Assembly: GCA_023413185.1 (NCBI GenBank)
Contig: JAEZQD010000100.1
Location: 1 to 33,190, forward strand
Source of the DNA: Bacillota bacterium
GTDB taxonomy: Bacteria > Bacillota > Clostridia > Oscillospirales > Ruminococcaceae
Reading direction: 5' to 3'
Length of the DNA: 33,190 nucleotides
Both the position numbers and the translations under genes were made by a program. Below the pieces are notes generated by a model. It had not been told where the DNA came from and searched no databases. It saw only the letters and a list, made by a program, of their open reading frames with translations. Within the stretch, counting starts at the first letter, position 1. Each line of letters starts with the position of its first letter. This document shows positions 1-7,758 of the stretch, in pieces.

Positions 1-142
1 GCTGTGCCGCCTTTTCGGCGCGCTCGGGTAAAATGTCGCAGAACGCCACAAGCTCACACAAATCCGCGTTGTTCTTCAGCGAGGGCAGGTGCTTGCCGTT
101 TGCGATGCCGCCGCAGCCGACGATACCGATTTTAAGTTTCAT
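1..142 (-). CDS. Gfo/Idh/MocA oxidoreductase, N-terminal fragment
   Basis: Only the first 47 codons lie in the window; the gene continues off the left edge. The start is an ATG whose A is at 142, preceded by a good AAGGAG ribosome binding site at about 152-157. The N-terminus carries a Rossmann dinucleotide motif, GIVGCGGIA, at residues 6-14, followed by KHLPSL and an FCD strand end, as in NAD(P)-dependent Gfo/Idh/MocA sugar oxidoreductases. It is clearly a paralog of the oxidoreductase at 1713-2813, sharing the GCGGIA and KHLP blocks. It is transcribed away from the catabolic operon, so the pair flanks a shared control region. Its substrate cannot be judged from the fragment. Confidence 0.88.
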   Translation of the reverse strand, partial: MKLKIGIVGCGGIANGKHLPSLKNNADLCELVAFCDILPERAEKAAQ

Positions 143-488
143 TTATAAACATCTCCTTACTAATAATGAACAAAACAAGGACGCTTCGCCACCATACTTA
201 CCCGTACAGATGGATGTTTGAGTAGCCAAAAGCGACAAATAAATCTTTACAACTACCATTTTACCGCCATTGGCGCACACAAGCATTTAAACTAACGCAT
301 AATTTTTTCGATAATGTATGCTATCGCGCCGCTTACGGTCGCAGCCGCCTCTGCGACGACCGCGGTAAGCGGTTAGGTGTTGAACATAATTAAAAGATTT
401 CCGTTCTTTTTTGCAAGAAGCCGTCCTGCCGCAATGGTATGATTATATTAAAATAATAGTAGAAGAACCAATTAAGGGAGGACTCTTT
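143..488. promoter_or_regulatory. Divergent intergenic control region
   Basis: These 346 bases separate the two divergent catabolic genes and contain no credible coding sequence. They should hold both promoters. I see AT-rich stretches around 235-320 and 380-455 and a GC-rich hairpin at 329-372. I could not find a convincing -35/-10 pair with 16-18 base spacing for either direction. The ribosome binding site of the plus-strand operon (AAGGGAGGA) is at 474-482. Confidence 0.5.
329..372. repeat. GC-rich two-part inverted repeat in the divergent region
   Basis: The outer arms CCGCTTAC (329-336) and GTAAGCGG (365-372) are perfect complements. An inner pair, GTCGCAG (338-344) and CTGCGAC (351-357), also pairs perfectly around a six-base loop. 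The two stems are separated by an asymmetric internal bulge of one and seven bases. No T-run follows, so it is not a normal intrinsic terminator. It could be an RNA structure in a 5' leader or a DNA operator; neither is shown. Confidence 0.5.
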
Positions 489-1646
489 ATGCCAAATACG
501 CGCCCTCTTAACGAGGCGCTCAACTCATTGGCGTTGTCGCACAGCCCACAGATGCCCGTGGACCCGCGGCTGGGCTCGCTCCTGAGCGAGACGGAGCTGC
601 ACATCCCCCAGGGGATAGAGGTCGTGAGCGATACGCACTTTCGCGTCAATTTCCATGCCCCCGGCGCAAACGAGGTGGCGCTTCGCACCTTTACCGGCAA
701 GGTTGTGCTGGAAAAGCAGGAAAACGGCGTGTGGACCAAGCTGCTGGAGATCGGCAGCGGCGGCATGCGTCCGTTGTTCTTTCTGGTGGACGGTGTCTCG
801 GTTATAAACCCCATGGCACCCATCGGCTTTGGCGCGTCGGTCGCGACCAACATCGCCGACCTGCCCCAGGCGGGGGAGGATTTTTACTACCTGAAGGATG
901 TTGCCCACGGCGCGGTGTCGCGGGAATACTATCACTCGTCGGTAACGGGGCGCTATGAAAGCTGCCTTGTGTACACACCGCCCGGCTATATGAACGGCGG
1001 CACCGAGAAGTACCCTGTGCTGTATCTGCAGCATGGGCACGGCGAAAACGAGCAGTGCTGGGTGTATCAGGGCAAGGTAAACTTCATCATGGATAACCTG
1101 CTCGCCGAGGACAAGGCTCGCGCCTGCATTATAGTAATGAACAACGGCATGGTGCAGCAGCACACAGACGAGGGCAGGCGCGTAAACGCGATGCAGCTTA
1201 CAAATCTGCTGGTTGAGGACTGCATCCCGTTTATTGAAAAGACCTACCGCGTAAAGACCGACCGCCAAAACCGCGCGATGGCGGGGCTAAGCATGGGTTC
1301 GATGCAAACCAGCATGACGACCCTGACGCACCCCGAGCTGTTTGCGTGGGCGGGCGTATTCAGCGGCTTTGTACAGCCCCTGCCCAGCATAGCCGACGGG
1401 CGGGAGTATCTGGACGCGCTGGACGACGCACAGAAATTCGGTAAGGATTTTCGCCTGTTCTTTCGCGCCATGGGCACCGCAGACCCCTTTTACCACATGT
1501 TTGAACAGGACAGCGACTTTATGTCGCAAAAGGGGCTTTCGCCCGAGCGGTGCGGCGCGCACATCATCCGCACCTATCCCGGAAGCCACGACTGGAACGT
1601 TTGGCGGCGTTGTGTCCGCGATTTCCTGTCCATGCTGTTTGTGTAG
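489..1646 (+). CDS. CE1-like esterase with N-terminal beta-sandwich domain
   Basis: A 385-residue protein. I chose the ATG at 489 because AAGGGAGGA sits six bases upstream; an in-frame upstream start at 411 has no such site. Residues about 45-110 look like a CBM48/E-set-type beta domain (FRVNFHAPGANEVAL), often found ahead of feruloyl-esterase-like catalytic domains. Residues about 150-385 form an alpha/beta hydrolase of the esterase D/CE1 type: LQHGHGEN near 180-187 (oxyanion region), nucleophile elbow GLSMG at 266-270 with Ser268, a likely acidic residue near Asp332, and His367 in GSHDW. There is no signal peptide, so it probably acts in the cytoplasm on imported esters. It is the first gene of a five-gene operon. 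It probably removes acyl groups (acetyl, feruloyl or similar) from a sugar; the specific ester is unknown. Confidence 0.85.
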   Translation: MPNTRPLNEALNSLALSHSPQMPVDPRLGSLLSETELHIPQGIEVVSDTHFRVNFHAPGANEVALRTFTGKVVLEKQENGVWTKLLEIGSGGMRPLFFLVDGVSVINPMAPIGFGASVATNIADLPQAGEDFYYLKDVAHGAVSREYYHSSVTGRYESCLVYTPPGYMNGGTEKYPVLYLQHGHGENEQCWVYQGKVNFIMDNLLAEDKARACIIVMNNGMVQQHTDEGRRVNAMQLTNLLVEDCIPFIEKTYRVKTDRQNRAMAGLSMGSMQTSMTTLTHPELFAWAGVFSGFVQPLPSIADGREYLDALDDAQKFGKDFRLFFRAMGTADPFYHMFEQDSDFMSQKGLSPERCGAHIIRTYPGSHDWNVWRRCVRDFLSMLFV

Positions 1647-1712
1647 CGGTTTTTTGCCCGCACTGCGGGTGTTTATACTAAACGACTTTATAGAAAAAGA
1701 GAGGGTTAAACA

Positions 1713-2813
1713 ATGGCAAAACTGAAGATAGGCTTTATCGGCTGCGGCGGAATCGCCGTGGACAAGCACCTGCCGGCAATGGCAAGACAGCAAGAGGTTG
1801 AGATGGCGGCGTTCTGCGATTTAATCGAGGAGCGCGCGGTAGAAGCGGCGGGCAAGTTCGGCGCGCCGGATGCAAAGGTTTACACCGACTACAGAAAACT
1901 GCTCGAGGATAAGTCGATCGACGCGGTTCACGTTTTGACCCCCAATGTGCTGCACTGCGAGATCTCGTGCGCAGCCATGGAGGCAGGCAAGCACGTTATG
2001 TGCGAAAAGCCCATGGCAGCCACCGCGGCGGACGCCGAGAAGATGCTTGAGGTAAGAAACAAGACGGGCAAGCTGCTGACCATCGGTTACCAGTACCGTC
2101 ACTTTGACAGCAACATCGCCATGAAGGATTATGTGGATACCGGCGCACTGGGCGATATCTACTACGCCGAGACCACCGCGCTGCGTCGCCGCGGCATCCC
2201 CACCTGGGGCGTGTTTACCAGCAAGAAGGAGCAGGGCGGCGGACCGCTGATTGACATTGCCACCCATTCGCTCGACCTTACCCTGTGGATGATGAACAAC
2301 TACGAGGTGCAGAGCGTTACCGGCGTTTCGTTTGCCAAGATCGGCAAATACGCAACCCCCGACGAGATGGGCAACGAGTTTGGCAACTGGGACCCCGCAA
2401 AGTACGAGCTGGAGGACTCCGCATTCGGCTTTGTGCGCATGAAGAACGGTGCGCTCATTAACCTGCGCTGCGCATGGGCTATTAACATGGTTACCCCGCG
2501 TTCCAGCGTGCTGCTGTGCGGCACCAAGGGCGGACTTGACACCGAGGACGGCGTGCGTGCCAACCACGTTATTGCCAACCGTCAGGTCGTTTCTCAGGTT
2601 AGCACCCGCAACATGTTCCGCATGGCCCCTCCCGGACTCATCGACCGCAACCCCATGGTTCTGCCCAACGACGCAGAGGCTACCATCTGGGTTAACGCGC
2701 TGCTTGGTCGCGGCGAGCTGTTTGTTAAGCCCGAGCAGGCTCTTACGGTAACCCGCATCCTAGACGCTATCTATCGTTCGTCCGAGACCGGACAGACCAT
2801 AATTTTTGAGTAA
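1713..2813 (+). CDS. Gfo/Idh/MocA family NAD(P)-dependent oxidoreductase
   Basis: A 366-residue protein, normal for the family. The dinucleotide motif GFIGCGGIA is at residues 7-15. The family EKP motif is at 98-100 (CEKPMA), whose lysine is catalytic in characterised members. The C-terminal domain has GGGPLID...H with Asp181 and His185 in the usual catalytic spacing. The start at 1713 follows a GAGAGGG ribosome binding site. It lies 66 bases after the esterase gene and 18 before the epimerase gene, in the same operon, and is a paralog of the divergent gene at the left edge. Members oxidise or reduce sugar or cyclitol hydroxyls, including 3-keto-sugar formation. Which sugar is used here cannot be read from the sequence. 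Confidence 0.93.
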   Translation: MAKLKIGFIGCGGIAVDKHLPAMARQQEVEMAAFCDLIEERAVEAAGKFGAPDAKVYTDYRKLLEDKSIDAVHVLTPNVLHCEISCAAMEAGKHVMCEKPMAATAADAEKMLEVRNKTGKLLTIGYQYRHFDSNIAMKDYVDTGALGDIYYAETTALRRRGIPTWGVFTSKKEQGGGPLIDIATHSLDLTLWMMNNYEVQSVTGVSFAKIGKYATPDEMGNEFGNWDPAKYELEDSAFGFVRMKNGALINLRCAWAINMVTPRSSVLLCGTKGGLDTEDGVRANHVIANRQVVSQVSTRNMFRMAPPGLIDRNPMVLPNDAEATIWVNALLGRGELFVKPEQALTVTRILDAIYRSSETGQTIIFE

Positions 2814-2831
2814 TACGGGGGGAAACCATAG

Positions 2832-4064
2832 ATGATCCTTACCGAACGTCTAATCAACCTAAGAAAACGCGCACTGGATAACGCAAAGCTTCACATCTTT
2901 CCGTTTTGGTGCAGCGAGTACATTATGGATAAAGAGAACGGCGGCTTTTACAGCACGGTTACGCTGGATATGCAGCGCGAAAACACCGAACCGCGCTCGC
3001 TGGTGCTTACCGGACGCATGGTATACGCATACGCCCACGCGTTTATGCAGTTTGGCGACGAGATCTATCTCGACCGCGCAAAGTATACCTTTGATTACCT
3101 GATGAAGCATTTTTACGATCGCGAGCTGGGCGGCGCGTACAGCTTTGTGGATAAGGACGGCAAGGTGGTAAGCGACGAAAAGCCACTTTACAGCGAGGCG
3201 TTCTTCATTATGGCTTGTGCCGCATACTATCATGCCAGCCGCGACCCCGAGGCGCTGCGCGCGGCCATGGAGACCTTTGACATCATCGAGACAAAGGTCA
3301 AACGCGGACCGGCGGACTACCCGAACAATCTGGCGCGCGACTGGACACCGGTGCAGAAGCTCTCGACAGGGCGCATGTCGTTCCCGCCCGACGCCATCGT
3401 GTTCCCGCACCATCTGATGCAGGCATACGACCAGCTGTACCGCGCAACCAAAGACCCGCGGGTTAAGCCGGTGCTGCACGAGCTTGCGGTGTGCGTAACC
3501 GACCTGCTGTACGACGAGCAGCGGCACAACTTCTGCACCTTCTTTGACGCAGACAAAAAGCGGCTGGGCAGCCACCAAAGCTTCGGTCACGACTGCGAGC
3601 TAAGCTACCTTGCCATGGATGTTGCGCGTCTGACAGGCGACAAAGAACTCATCGAAGCGGTGGCGGCGGTGTGCGAGGACGTGCTGAGAAACGTAATGAA
3701 AAACGACTTTGACGCGTGGCACAGCCTGTACAACGGCGAAAACCTCGAAACCGGCGAGCGCGATAAAAGCCACGTATGGTGGGCACAGGCAGAGGCGGTT
3801 ACCGCAATGCTGTTTGGCTACCAGCTTACGGGCGACGAGGCGTTTTTGCAGGCGTGTGAAGACCAGCTGGAGTATATTGAAAAGTACTTTATCAATACAA
3901 AGGACGGCGACTGGTACAACAACGTCGTCGTGGACGAAACCGGCTACCATGTGGTGGACGGAATGCACGGGTTTGACAAGCTAAACGGAGGCAAGTGCCC
4001 GTTTCACAACTCGCACATGTGCTTTGAGGTCATCCGCCGCGTAGAGGAGATTCTAAAACAATAA
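2832..4064 (+). CDS. N-acylglucosamine 2-epimerase / cellobiose 2-epimerase family protein
   Basis: A 410-residue protein of the alpha6/alpha6-barrel AGE superfamily. Conserved blocks are visible: FW...D...GGFY at residues 25-40, the FPHHLMQAYDQLY helix with His193/194, FGHDCE at 251-256, WWAQAE at 316-321 and PFHNSHMCFE at 390-399. The histidines at about 194, 253 and 392 match the three-histidine pattern of cellobiose 2-epimerases. That makes reducing-end 2-epimerisation (for example glucose to mannose in a disaccharide) or sugar aldose-ketose isomerisation the likely chemistry. No signal peptide is visible, so it is cytoplasmic. It sits 18 bases after the oxidoreductase with a GGGGGGAAA site upstream and is part of the same operon. 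AGE and cellobiose-epimerase members are hard to tell apart by eye. Confidence 0.85.
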   Translation: MILTERLINLRKRALDNAKLHIFPFWCSEYIMDKENGGFYSTVTLDMQRENTEPRSLVLTGRMVYAYAHAFMQFGDEIYLDRAKYTFDYLMKHFYDRELGGAYSFVDKDGKVVSDEKPLYSEAFFIMACAAYYHASRDPEALRAAMETFDIIETKVKRGPADYPNNLARDWTPVQKLSTGRMSFPPDAIVFPHHLMQAYDQLYRATKDPRVKPVLHELAVCVTDLLYDEQRHNFCTFFDADKKRLGSHQSFGHDCELSYLAMDVARLTGDKELIEAVAAVCEDVLRNVMKNDFDAWHSLYNGENLETGERDKSHVWWAQAEAVTAMLFGYQLTGDEAFLQACEDQLEYIEKYFINTKDGDWYNNVVVDETGYHVVDGMHGFDKLNGGKCPFHNSHMCFEVIRRVEEILKQ

Positions 4065-4076
4065 CGCAGTTTTTTT

Positions 4077-4107
4077 GGCAGGGGGCGCCGTGTCCCCTGC
4101 CGCTTTT
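4077..4107 (+). terminator. Intra-operon hairpin between epimerase and TIM-barrel genes
   Basis: GGCAGGGG (4077-4084) pairs perfectly with CCCCTGCC (4094-4101) around a nine-base loop, followed by GCTTTTAAA. The tail is short, so read-through is expected. The next gene's AAAGGAGGA site starts only a few bases later. It may be a partial terminator, an mRNA-stabilising 3' end for the upstream genes, or both. Confidence 0.5.
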
Positions 4108-4123
4108 AAAGGAGGATTACAGT

Positions 4124-4957
4124 ATGGATAAGGTATATGTGCAGGTCGCATCCTGCTCGCGCGAGTTCAGGGAGGACTTTGAAGGTTCCATCCAAAAGAT
4201 TGCGCAGGCGGGCTACGACGGGCTGGAGCTGTTTGACGGCATCTACGGCGGTTACAGCGCCAAAGACCTAAAGGCACGACTTGCAGAGCTTAACATGAGC
4301 GTCATCGGCGCGCATATCCGCATGGACCAGATTGACGAGCAGCTGTCCTACCTGCCCGAGTCGGGCTGCCGGTATCTTGTATGCCCGGGCTTGCATGTTA
4401 AAAGCAAGCAAGAGGCGTACGAAGCGGCCGAGAAGCTAAACGCGTGGGGCAAGCAGAGCAACGCGGCGGGTCTGCGGTTTGGCTACCACAACCACAACAG
4501 CGACTTTGATGTGTACGACGAACAGACGGTTATCGATGTTTTAATTCGCAACACCGACCCCGAGCTGGTGTTCTTTGAGCTGGATGTCGCTTGGGCATGG
4601 CGTGCGGGCGTGAATGCGTCGGAGTTTATTAAGCAGTACAACGGACGATTTGAGCTGCTTCACGTCAAGGAGACCTCGCGCATCTACGGACTGGACGACC
4701 AATTCAGCAAGGTGTTTGCGGGTGTGCAACGCGACGCGGACGGCAGACCCGTCTTTACGCCCGAGCAGAAGGCGCGGTTTGACGAATTCCGCAAGATCAA
4801 CTGCAAGCTGGGCGACGGCATCGTCAACATGCCCGAGATTAAAAAGACCGCGGACGCGCAGGGCACCAAGGCGTATATCGTCGAGCGCGAGTATGCCTAT
4901 ACCGGCGACGTGTTTACCTCCCTTGCGGAGGATTGCAGCTACCTAAAGGCTTTATAA
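4124..4957 (+). CDS. Sugar phosphate isomerase/epimerase-like TIM-barrel protein
   Basis: A 277-residue protein of the xylose-isomerase-like TIM-barrel (AP-endonuclease-2) superfamily. Candidate metal ligands and catalytic residues lie at strand ends: GLELF (Glu35), GYHNHN (His122, His124), FFELDVAW (Glu152, Asp154), LLHVKE (His180, Lys182, Glu183) and IVERE near 252-256. The start follows an AAAGGAGGATT ribosome binding site. It is the fourth gene of the operon. Members isomerise or epimerise free or phosphorylated sugars, act as keto-inositol dehydratases, or form subunits that cleave 3-keto-glycosides together with a Gfo/Idh oxidoreductase. Having a Gfo/Idh in the same operon makes the last role worth testing; the sequence does not prove it. 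Confidence 0.87.
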   Translation: MDKVYVQVASCSREFREDFEGSIQKIAQAGYDGLELFDGIYGGYSAKDLKARLAELNMSVIGAHIRMDQIDEQLSYLPESGCRYLVCPGLHVKSKQEAYEAAEKLNAWGKQSNAAGLRFGYHNHNSDFDVYDEQTVIDVLIRNTDPELVFFELDVAWAWRAGVNASEFIKQYNGRFELLHVKETSRIYGLDDQFSKVFAGVQRDADGRPVFTPEQKARFDEFRKINCKLGDGIVNMPEIKKTADAQGTKAYIVEREYAYTGDVFTSLAEDCSYLKAL

Positions 4958-4999
4958 AGAAAGCCAACCCAAACTGTGCTACTAAGGAGGATATTTGAT

Positions 5000-6433
5000 A
5001 TGAAGATGATTATCGGAGGAGAATGGACCGACGCGTCGGACAACGGCGTCGTTGAGGTGATAAACCCCGTGACCGGAAAGTGTGTGGACACGGTGCCCGC
5101 CGCGACCGAGCAGGACGTGGATCGCGCCATCGCCCTTGCCGTAGAGGGGCAGAAGGAGTGGGCGGCATACCCGCTTCACGAAAAGCTTGCCATTATGGAA
5201 CGGTATGCCACACTTGTTATGCAAAACGAGGCCCGCATCGCCGCGGTGATGTGCGAAGAGGGCGGCAAGCCGATAGAGCAGTGCCGCGTAGAGGTTGCGG
5301 CAAACGCCGCAATCTTCCGTATCTTCAGCTCCGCCGCCAACACCTTTTACGGGCACACCCTGCCCTTTAGCGCAGAGTCGCGCTCCGAGGGCGACGTGGC
5401 GTTTACCGTGCACGAGCCGCTGGGCGTATTTGCCTGCATCGTGCCGTTTAACTACCCCTTTGAGCTTGCGGCACACAAAACCGCACCCATGCTCGTTACC
5501 GGCAACAGCGTGGTGCTCAAGCCCGCGACCAACACCCCCCGCAGCGCAATGATTCTGTGCGAGCTGCTGGTTGAGAGTGGGCTGCCCAAAAAGGCAATTT
5601 CCTGCCTCACCGGCTCGGGCAGCAAGGTGGGTGCGCAGATGACCACCGACAAGCGCATTGCCGCCGTCAGCTTTACCGGCAGCACCGAGGTGGGTGTAAC
5701 GCTCGCAAAAAACTGTGCGTGCGACCTGCGTCGCGTTGCGCTTGAGCTTGGCGGAAACGACCCGCTTATTATCTTTGACGACTGCGACTTTGAGCTTGCA
5801 CTTAACGAGACCATTAACGGGCGCATCGGCAACGCGGGGCAGACCTGCTGCGCAAGCAAGCGCTTCATCGTGCAAAACGGCATCCGCGCCGCGTTTACCG
5901 AGGAGCTTGTCAAGCGCCTTGGCGCGATTAAGGTAGGCGACCCGTCCGACCCCGCGGTGGAGATGGGACCCGTCATCAGCGAGCGCGCCGCCAAAGAGGT
6001 GGAGCAGCAGATTAAGGACACCATCGCACAGGGTGCGGTTTTGCGCTTTGGCGGAAAACGCGACGGCGCGTTCATTGACCCCACGGTGCTGGAGTGCACC
6101 CCCGATATGGACATTGCAAAGGATATGGAGATCTTCGGTCCGGTGTTCCCCGTCATCGGGTTTGACACGATAGAGGAGGCGATAGCCATTGCAAACTCCA
6201 CCATCTACGGTCTGTCCTCCGGCGTAATCACCGCCGATATGAAGACCGCCATGAAGGTGGCGACAAGGGTACAGGCGGGCGCGTGCGTCATCAACGGCAG
6301 CGGCAACTACCGCCTTGCTCATCAGCCCTTCGGCGGCTACAAGATGTCCGGCGTAGGCAGAGAGGGAGCCGTGTGCACCCTTGAGGAGATGACCCAGCAG
6401 AAGATGATCTCGTTCAAGGGCATCTTAGGCTAA
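5000..6433 (+). CDS. NAD(P)-dependent aldehyde dehydrogenase
   Basis: A 477-residue enzyme of the aldehyde dehydrogenase superfamily. I chose the ATG at 5000 because an AAGGAGG site lies eight to ten bases upstream; an earlier in-frame start at 4976 lies before that site. Motifs: PFNYPF (Asn151), FTGSTEVG at 225-232 for coenzyme binding, ELGGNDP with general-base Glu249, and GQTCC at 280-284 with catalytic Cys283. FGPVFPV and the C-terminal QPFGGYKMSGVGREG are also present. It is the last gene of the operon and is followed by a strong terminator. The subfamily resembles lactaldehyde, glycolaldehyde or succinate-semialdehyde dehydrogenases, but the substrate cannot be fixed. It would oxidise an aldehyde released by the preceding steps. 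Confidence 0.93.
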   Translation: MKMIIGGEWTDASDNGVVEVINPVTGKCVDTVPAATEQDVDRAIALAVEGQKEWAAYPLHEKLAIMERYATLVMQNEARIAAVMCEEGGKPIEQCRVEVAANAAIFRIFSSAANTFYGHTLPFSAESRSEGDVAFTVHEPLGVFACIVPFNYPFELAAHKTAPMLVTGNSVVLKPATNTPRSAMILCELLVESGLPKKAISCLTGSGSKVGAQMTTDKRIAAVSFTGSTEVGVTLAKNCACDLRRVALELGGNDPLIIFDDCDFELALNETINGRIGNAGQTCCASKRFIVQNGIRAAFTEELVKRLGAIKVGDPSDPAVEMGPVISERAAKEVEQQIKDTIAQGAVLRFGGKRDGAFIDPTVLECTPDMDIAKDMEIFGPVFPVIGFDTIEEAIAIANSTIYGLSSGVITADMKTAMKVATRVQAGACVINGSGNYRLAHQPFGGYKMSGVGREGAVCTLEEMTQQKMISFKGILG

Positions 6434-6457
6434 CGGCAAATCAAATAACACGAATAA

Positions 6458-6495
6458 AGACGGTGCCCGCATTCATTTACGGGCACCGTCTTTTT
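6458..6495 (+). terminator. Intrinsic terminator after the catabolic operon
   Basis: A perfect 12-base-pair stem, AGACGGTGCCCG (6458-6469) with CGGGCACCGTCT (6480-6491), around a ten-base loop, followed by a T-run (TTTTT, 6491-6495). It ends the plus-strand operon. An A-rich stretch on the other side means it may also weakly stop minus-strand reading from the ATPase gene at 6532-7728, with which it is convergent. Confidence 0.9.
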
Positions 6496-6531
6496 ATCGT
6501 CAGCATATGCATTATTTAAAGCGTGTCGGTT

Positions 6532-7728
6532 TTAATATGGCAGCAGGTTTTGCTCGGTGTTGGGGTCAAACAGATGCAGGCGGTGCCCGTCGGGCGCAAG
6601 CGTAACCGTCTGCCCCCTAAACATCGGCGCGCCGCGCAGCTGTTCGGCGGAGACCACGCACACCAGCTCCTTGCCCTGCACGGTGCAGTACAGGTGCGTC
6701 TCCGCGCCCATGGGCTCTACGAGGTCGACCCGTGCGGTGATGCCCTCGGCGCTGAGCGAGAGGTTCACGGGGCGTATACCCAGAATGACGGGCTGCCCCG
6801 TTACGCCGTGCTCAAGAAGGCGCGCTGCCGTTTCTGCGGGCAGGGCAAAGCGGGTACCGAGTGCCTGCACATGGTAGTTCTCCCCCTCGCACACCAAAAC
6901 CGCGTCGTCTATCAGGTTCATCTTGGGCGAGCCGACAAACTGCGCCACAAACAGGTTGTCGGGGTGCAGGTATACGCGGCGCGGGGTGCCTTGCTGCAGA
7001 ATGGCACCCTCGTTCATGACCACAACCCGGTCGCCGAGCATCGTCGCCTCCATCTGGTCGTGGGTGACGTACACAAAGGTGGTGTCGGGCAGCGATGCGT
7101 GCAGCCGCTGCAGTTGGTTGCGCAGCTCGGTGCGCAGCTTTGTATCCAGGTTGCTGAACGGCTCGTCCATCAAAAACAGCTCGGGCTTGCGCACCAGTGC
7201 CCGCCCGATTGCCACGCGCTGACGCTCGCCGCCCGAAAGCTCCCGCGGCTTGCGGTCAAGCTTGCCGCTAAGGTCAAGCACACGGGCGATCTGCCGCACC
7301 GTCTCGTCGATCTCCTCGCGGGGGATGCGCTGGTTTTTTAGGGCAAACGCCATATTCTCATACACCGTCAGGTGGGGGTACAGCGAGTAGTTTTGAAACA
7401 CCATCGCCACGCCGCGCTTGTGGGGCGGTACGGCGTTCATCTGTGTCTCGCCAAAATAAAGGTCGCCTGCGGTAATATCCTCCAGCCCAGCAATCATGCG
7501 TAAAACCGTGGTTTTTCCGCATCCCGACGGACCCAGAAGCACGAGGAATTCCCCGCTTGGTATCATCAAGTCTAAGCCCTGTACCGCAAGCACGCCTTCG
7601 TCGGTCAGGTTTCGGCTGGCAAGCTGCTTTTCGCGCTCCATCTTCAGCCGCTTGCGTTGAAACAGCGATAAACCCGGTTTGACAAACGGGTAGATCTTTG
7701 TAACACCGCGCAAGGTGATGTCAGGCAT
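6532..7728 (-). CDS. MsmX/UgpC-type sugar ABC transporter ATP-binding protein
   Basis: A 398-residue CUT1-type ATPase. Walker A GPSGCGKT is at 66-73, the Q-loop at VFQNYSLYPH (110-119), signature LSGGE at 164-168, Walker B LFLMDEP at 184-190 and the switch histidine His223 in THDQME. A TOBE-like C-terminal domain follows to residue 398. Residues about 15-45 form a charged insertion (QRKRLKMEREKQ) not present in Bacillus MsmX, which moves Walker A from about residue 36 to 66. It follows the YesL gene by 30 bases, with AAAGGGGG before the start. It probably energises the LplB/LplC-type permeases at 9654-11563; shared ATPases of this kind often serve several CUT1 systems. Confidence 0.93.
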   Translation of the reverse strand: MPDITLRGVTKIYPFVKPGLSLFQRKRLKMEREKQLASRNLTDEGVLAVQGLDLMIPSGEFLVLLGPSGCGKTTVLRMIAGLEDITAGDLYFGETQMNAVPPHKRGVAMVFQNYSLYPHLTVYENMAFALKNQRIPREEIDETVRQIARVLDLSGKLDRKPRELSGGERQRVAIGRALVRKPELFLMDEPFSNLDTKLRTELRNQLQRLHASLPDTTFVYVTHDQMEATMLGDRVVVMNEGAILQQGTPRRVYLHPDNLFVAQFVGSPKMNLIDDAVLVCEGENYHVQALGTRFALPAETAARLLEHGVTGQPVILGIRPVNLSLSAEGITARVDLVEPMGAETHLYCTVQGKELVCVVSAEQLRGAPMFRGQTVTLAPDGHRLHLFDPNTEQNLLPY

Positions 7729-7758
7729 TGGTTTGCCCCCTTTCTGTGTCGTCGCGTT

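Noticed and set aside
143..488. Catabolite-response element (cre) controlling the catabolic operon
   Set aside because: I looked for the WTGNNARCGNWWWCAW pattern and saw no acceptable match.
525..1268. A 247-codon minus-strand frame opposite the esterase
   Set aside because: Low-similarity His/Val/Ala-rich translation without a start signal; the plus-strand gene has a full catalytic triad.
4982..6322. A 446-codon minus-strand frame
   Set aside because: It is the mirror of the aldehyde dehydrogenase gene, caused by codon composition; no ribosome binding site or family motif, while the plus strand has clear catalytic motifs.
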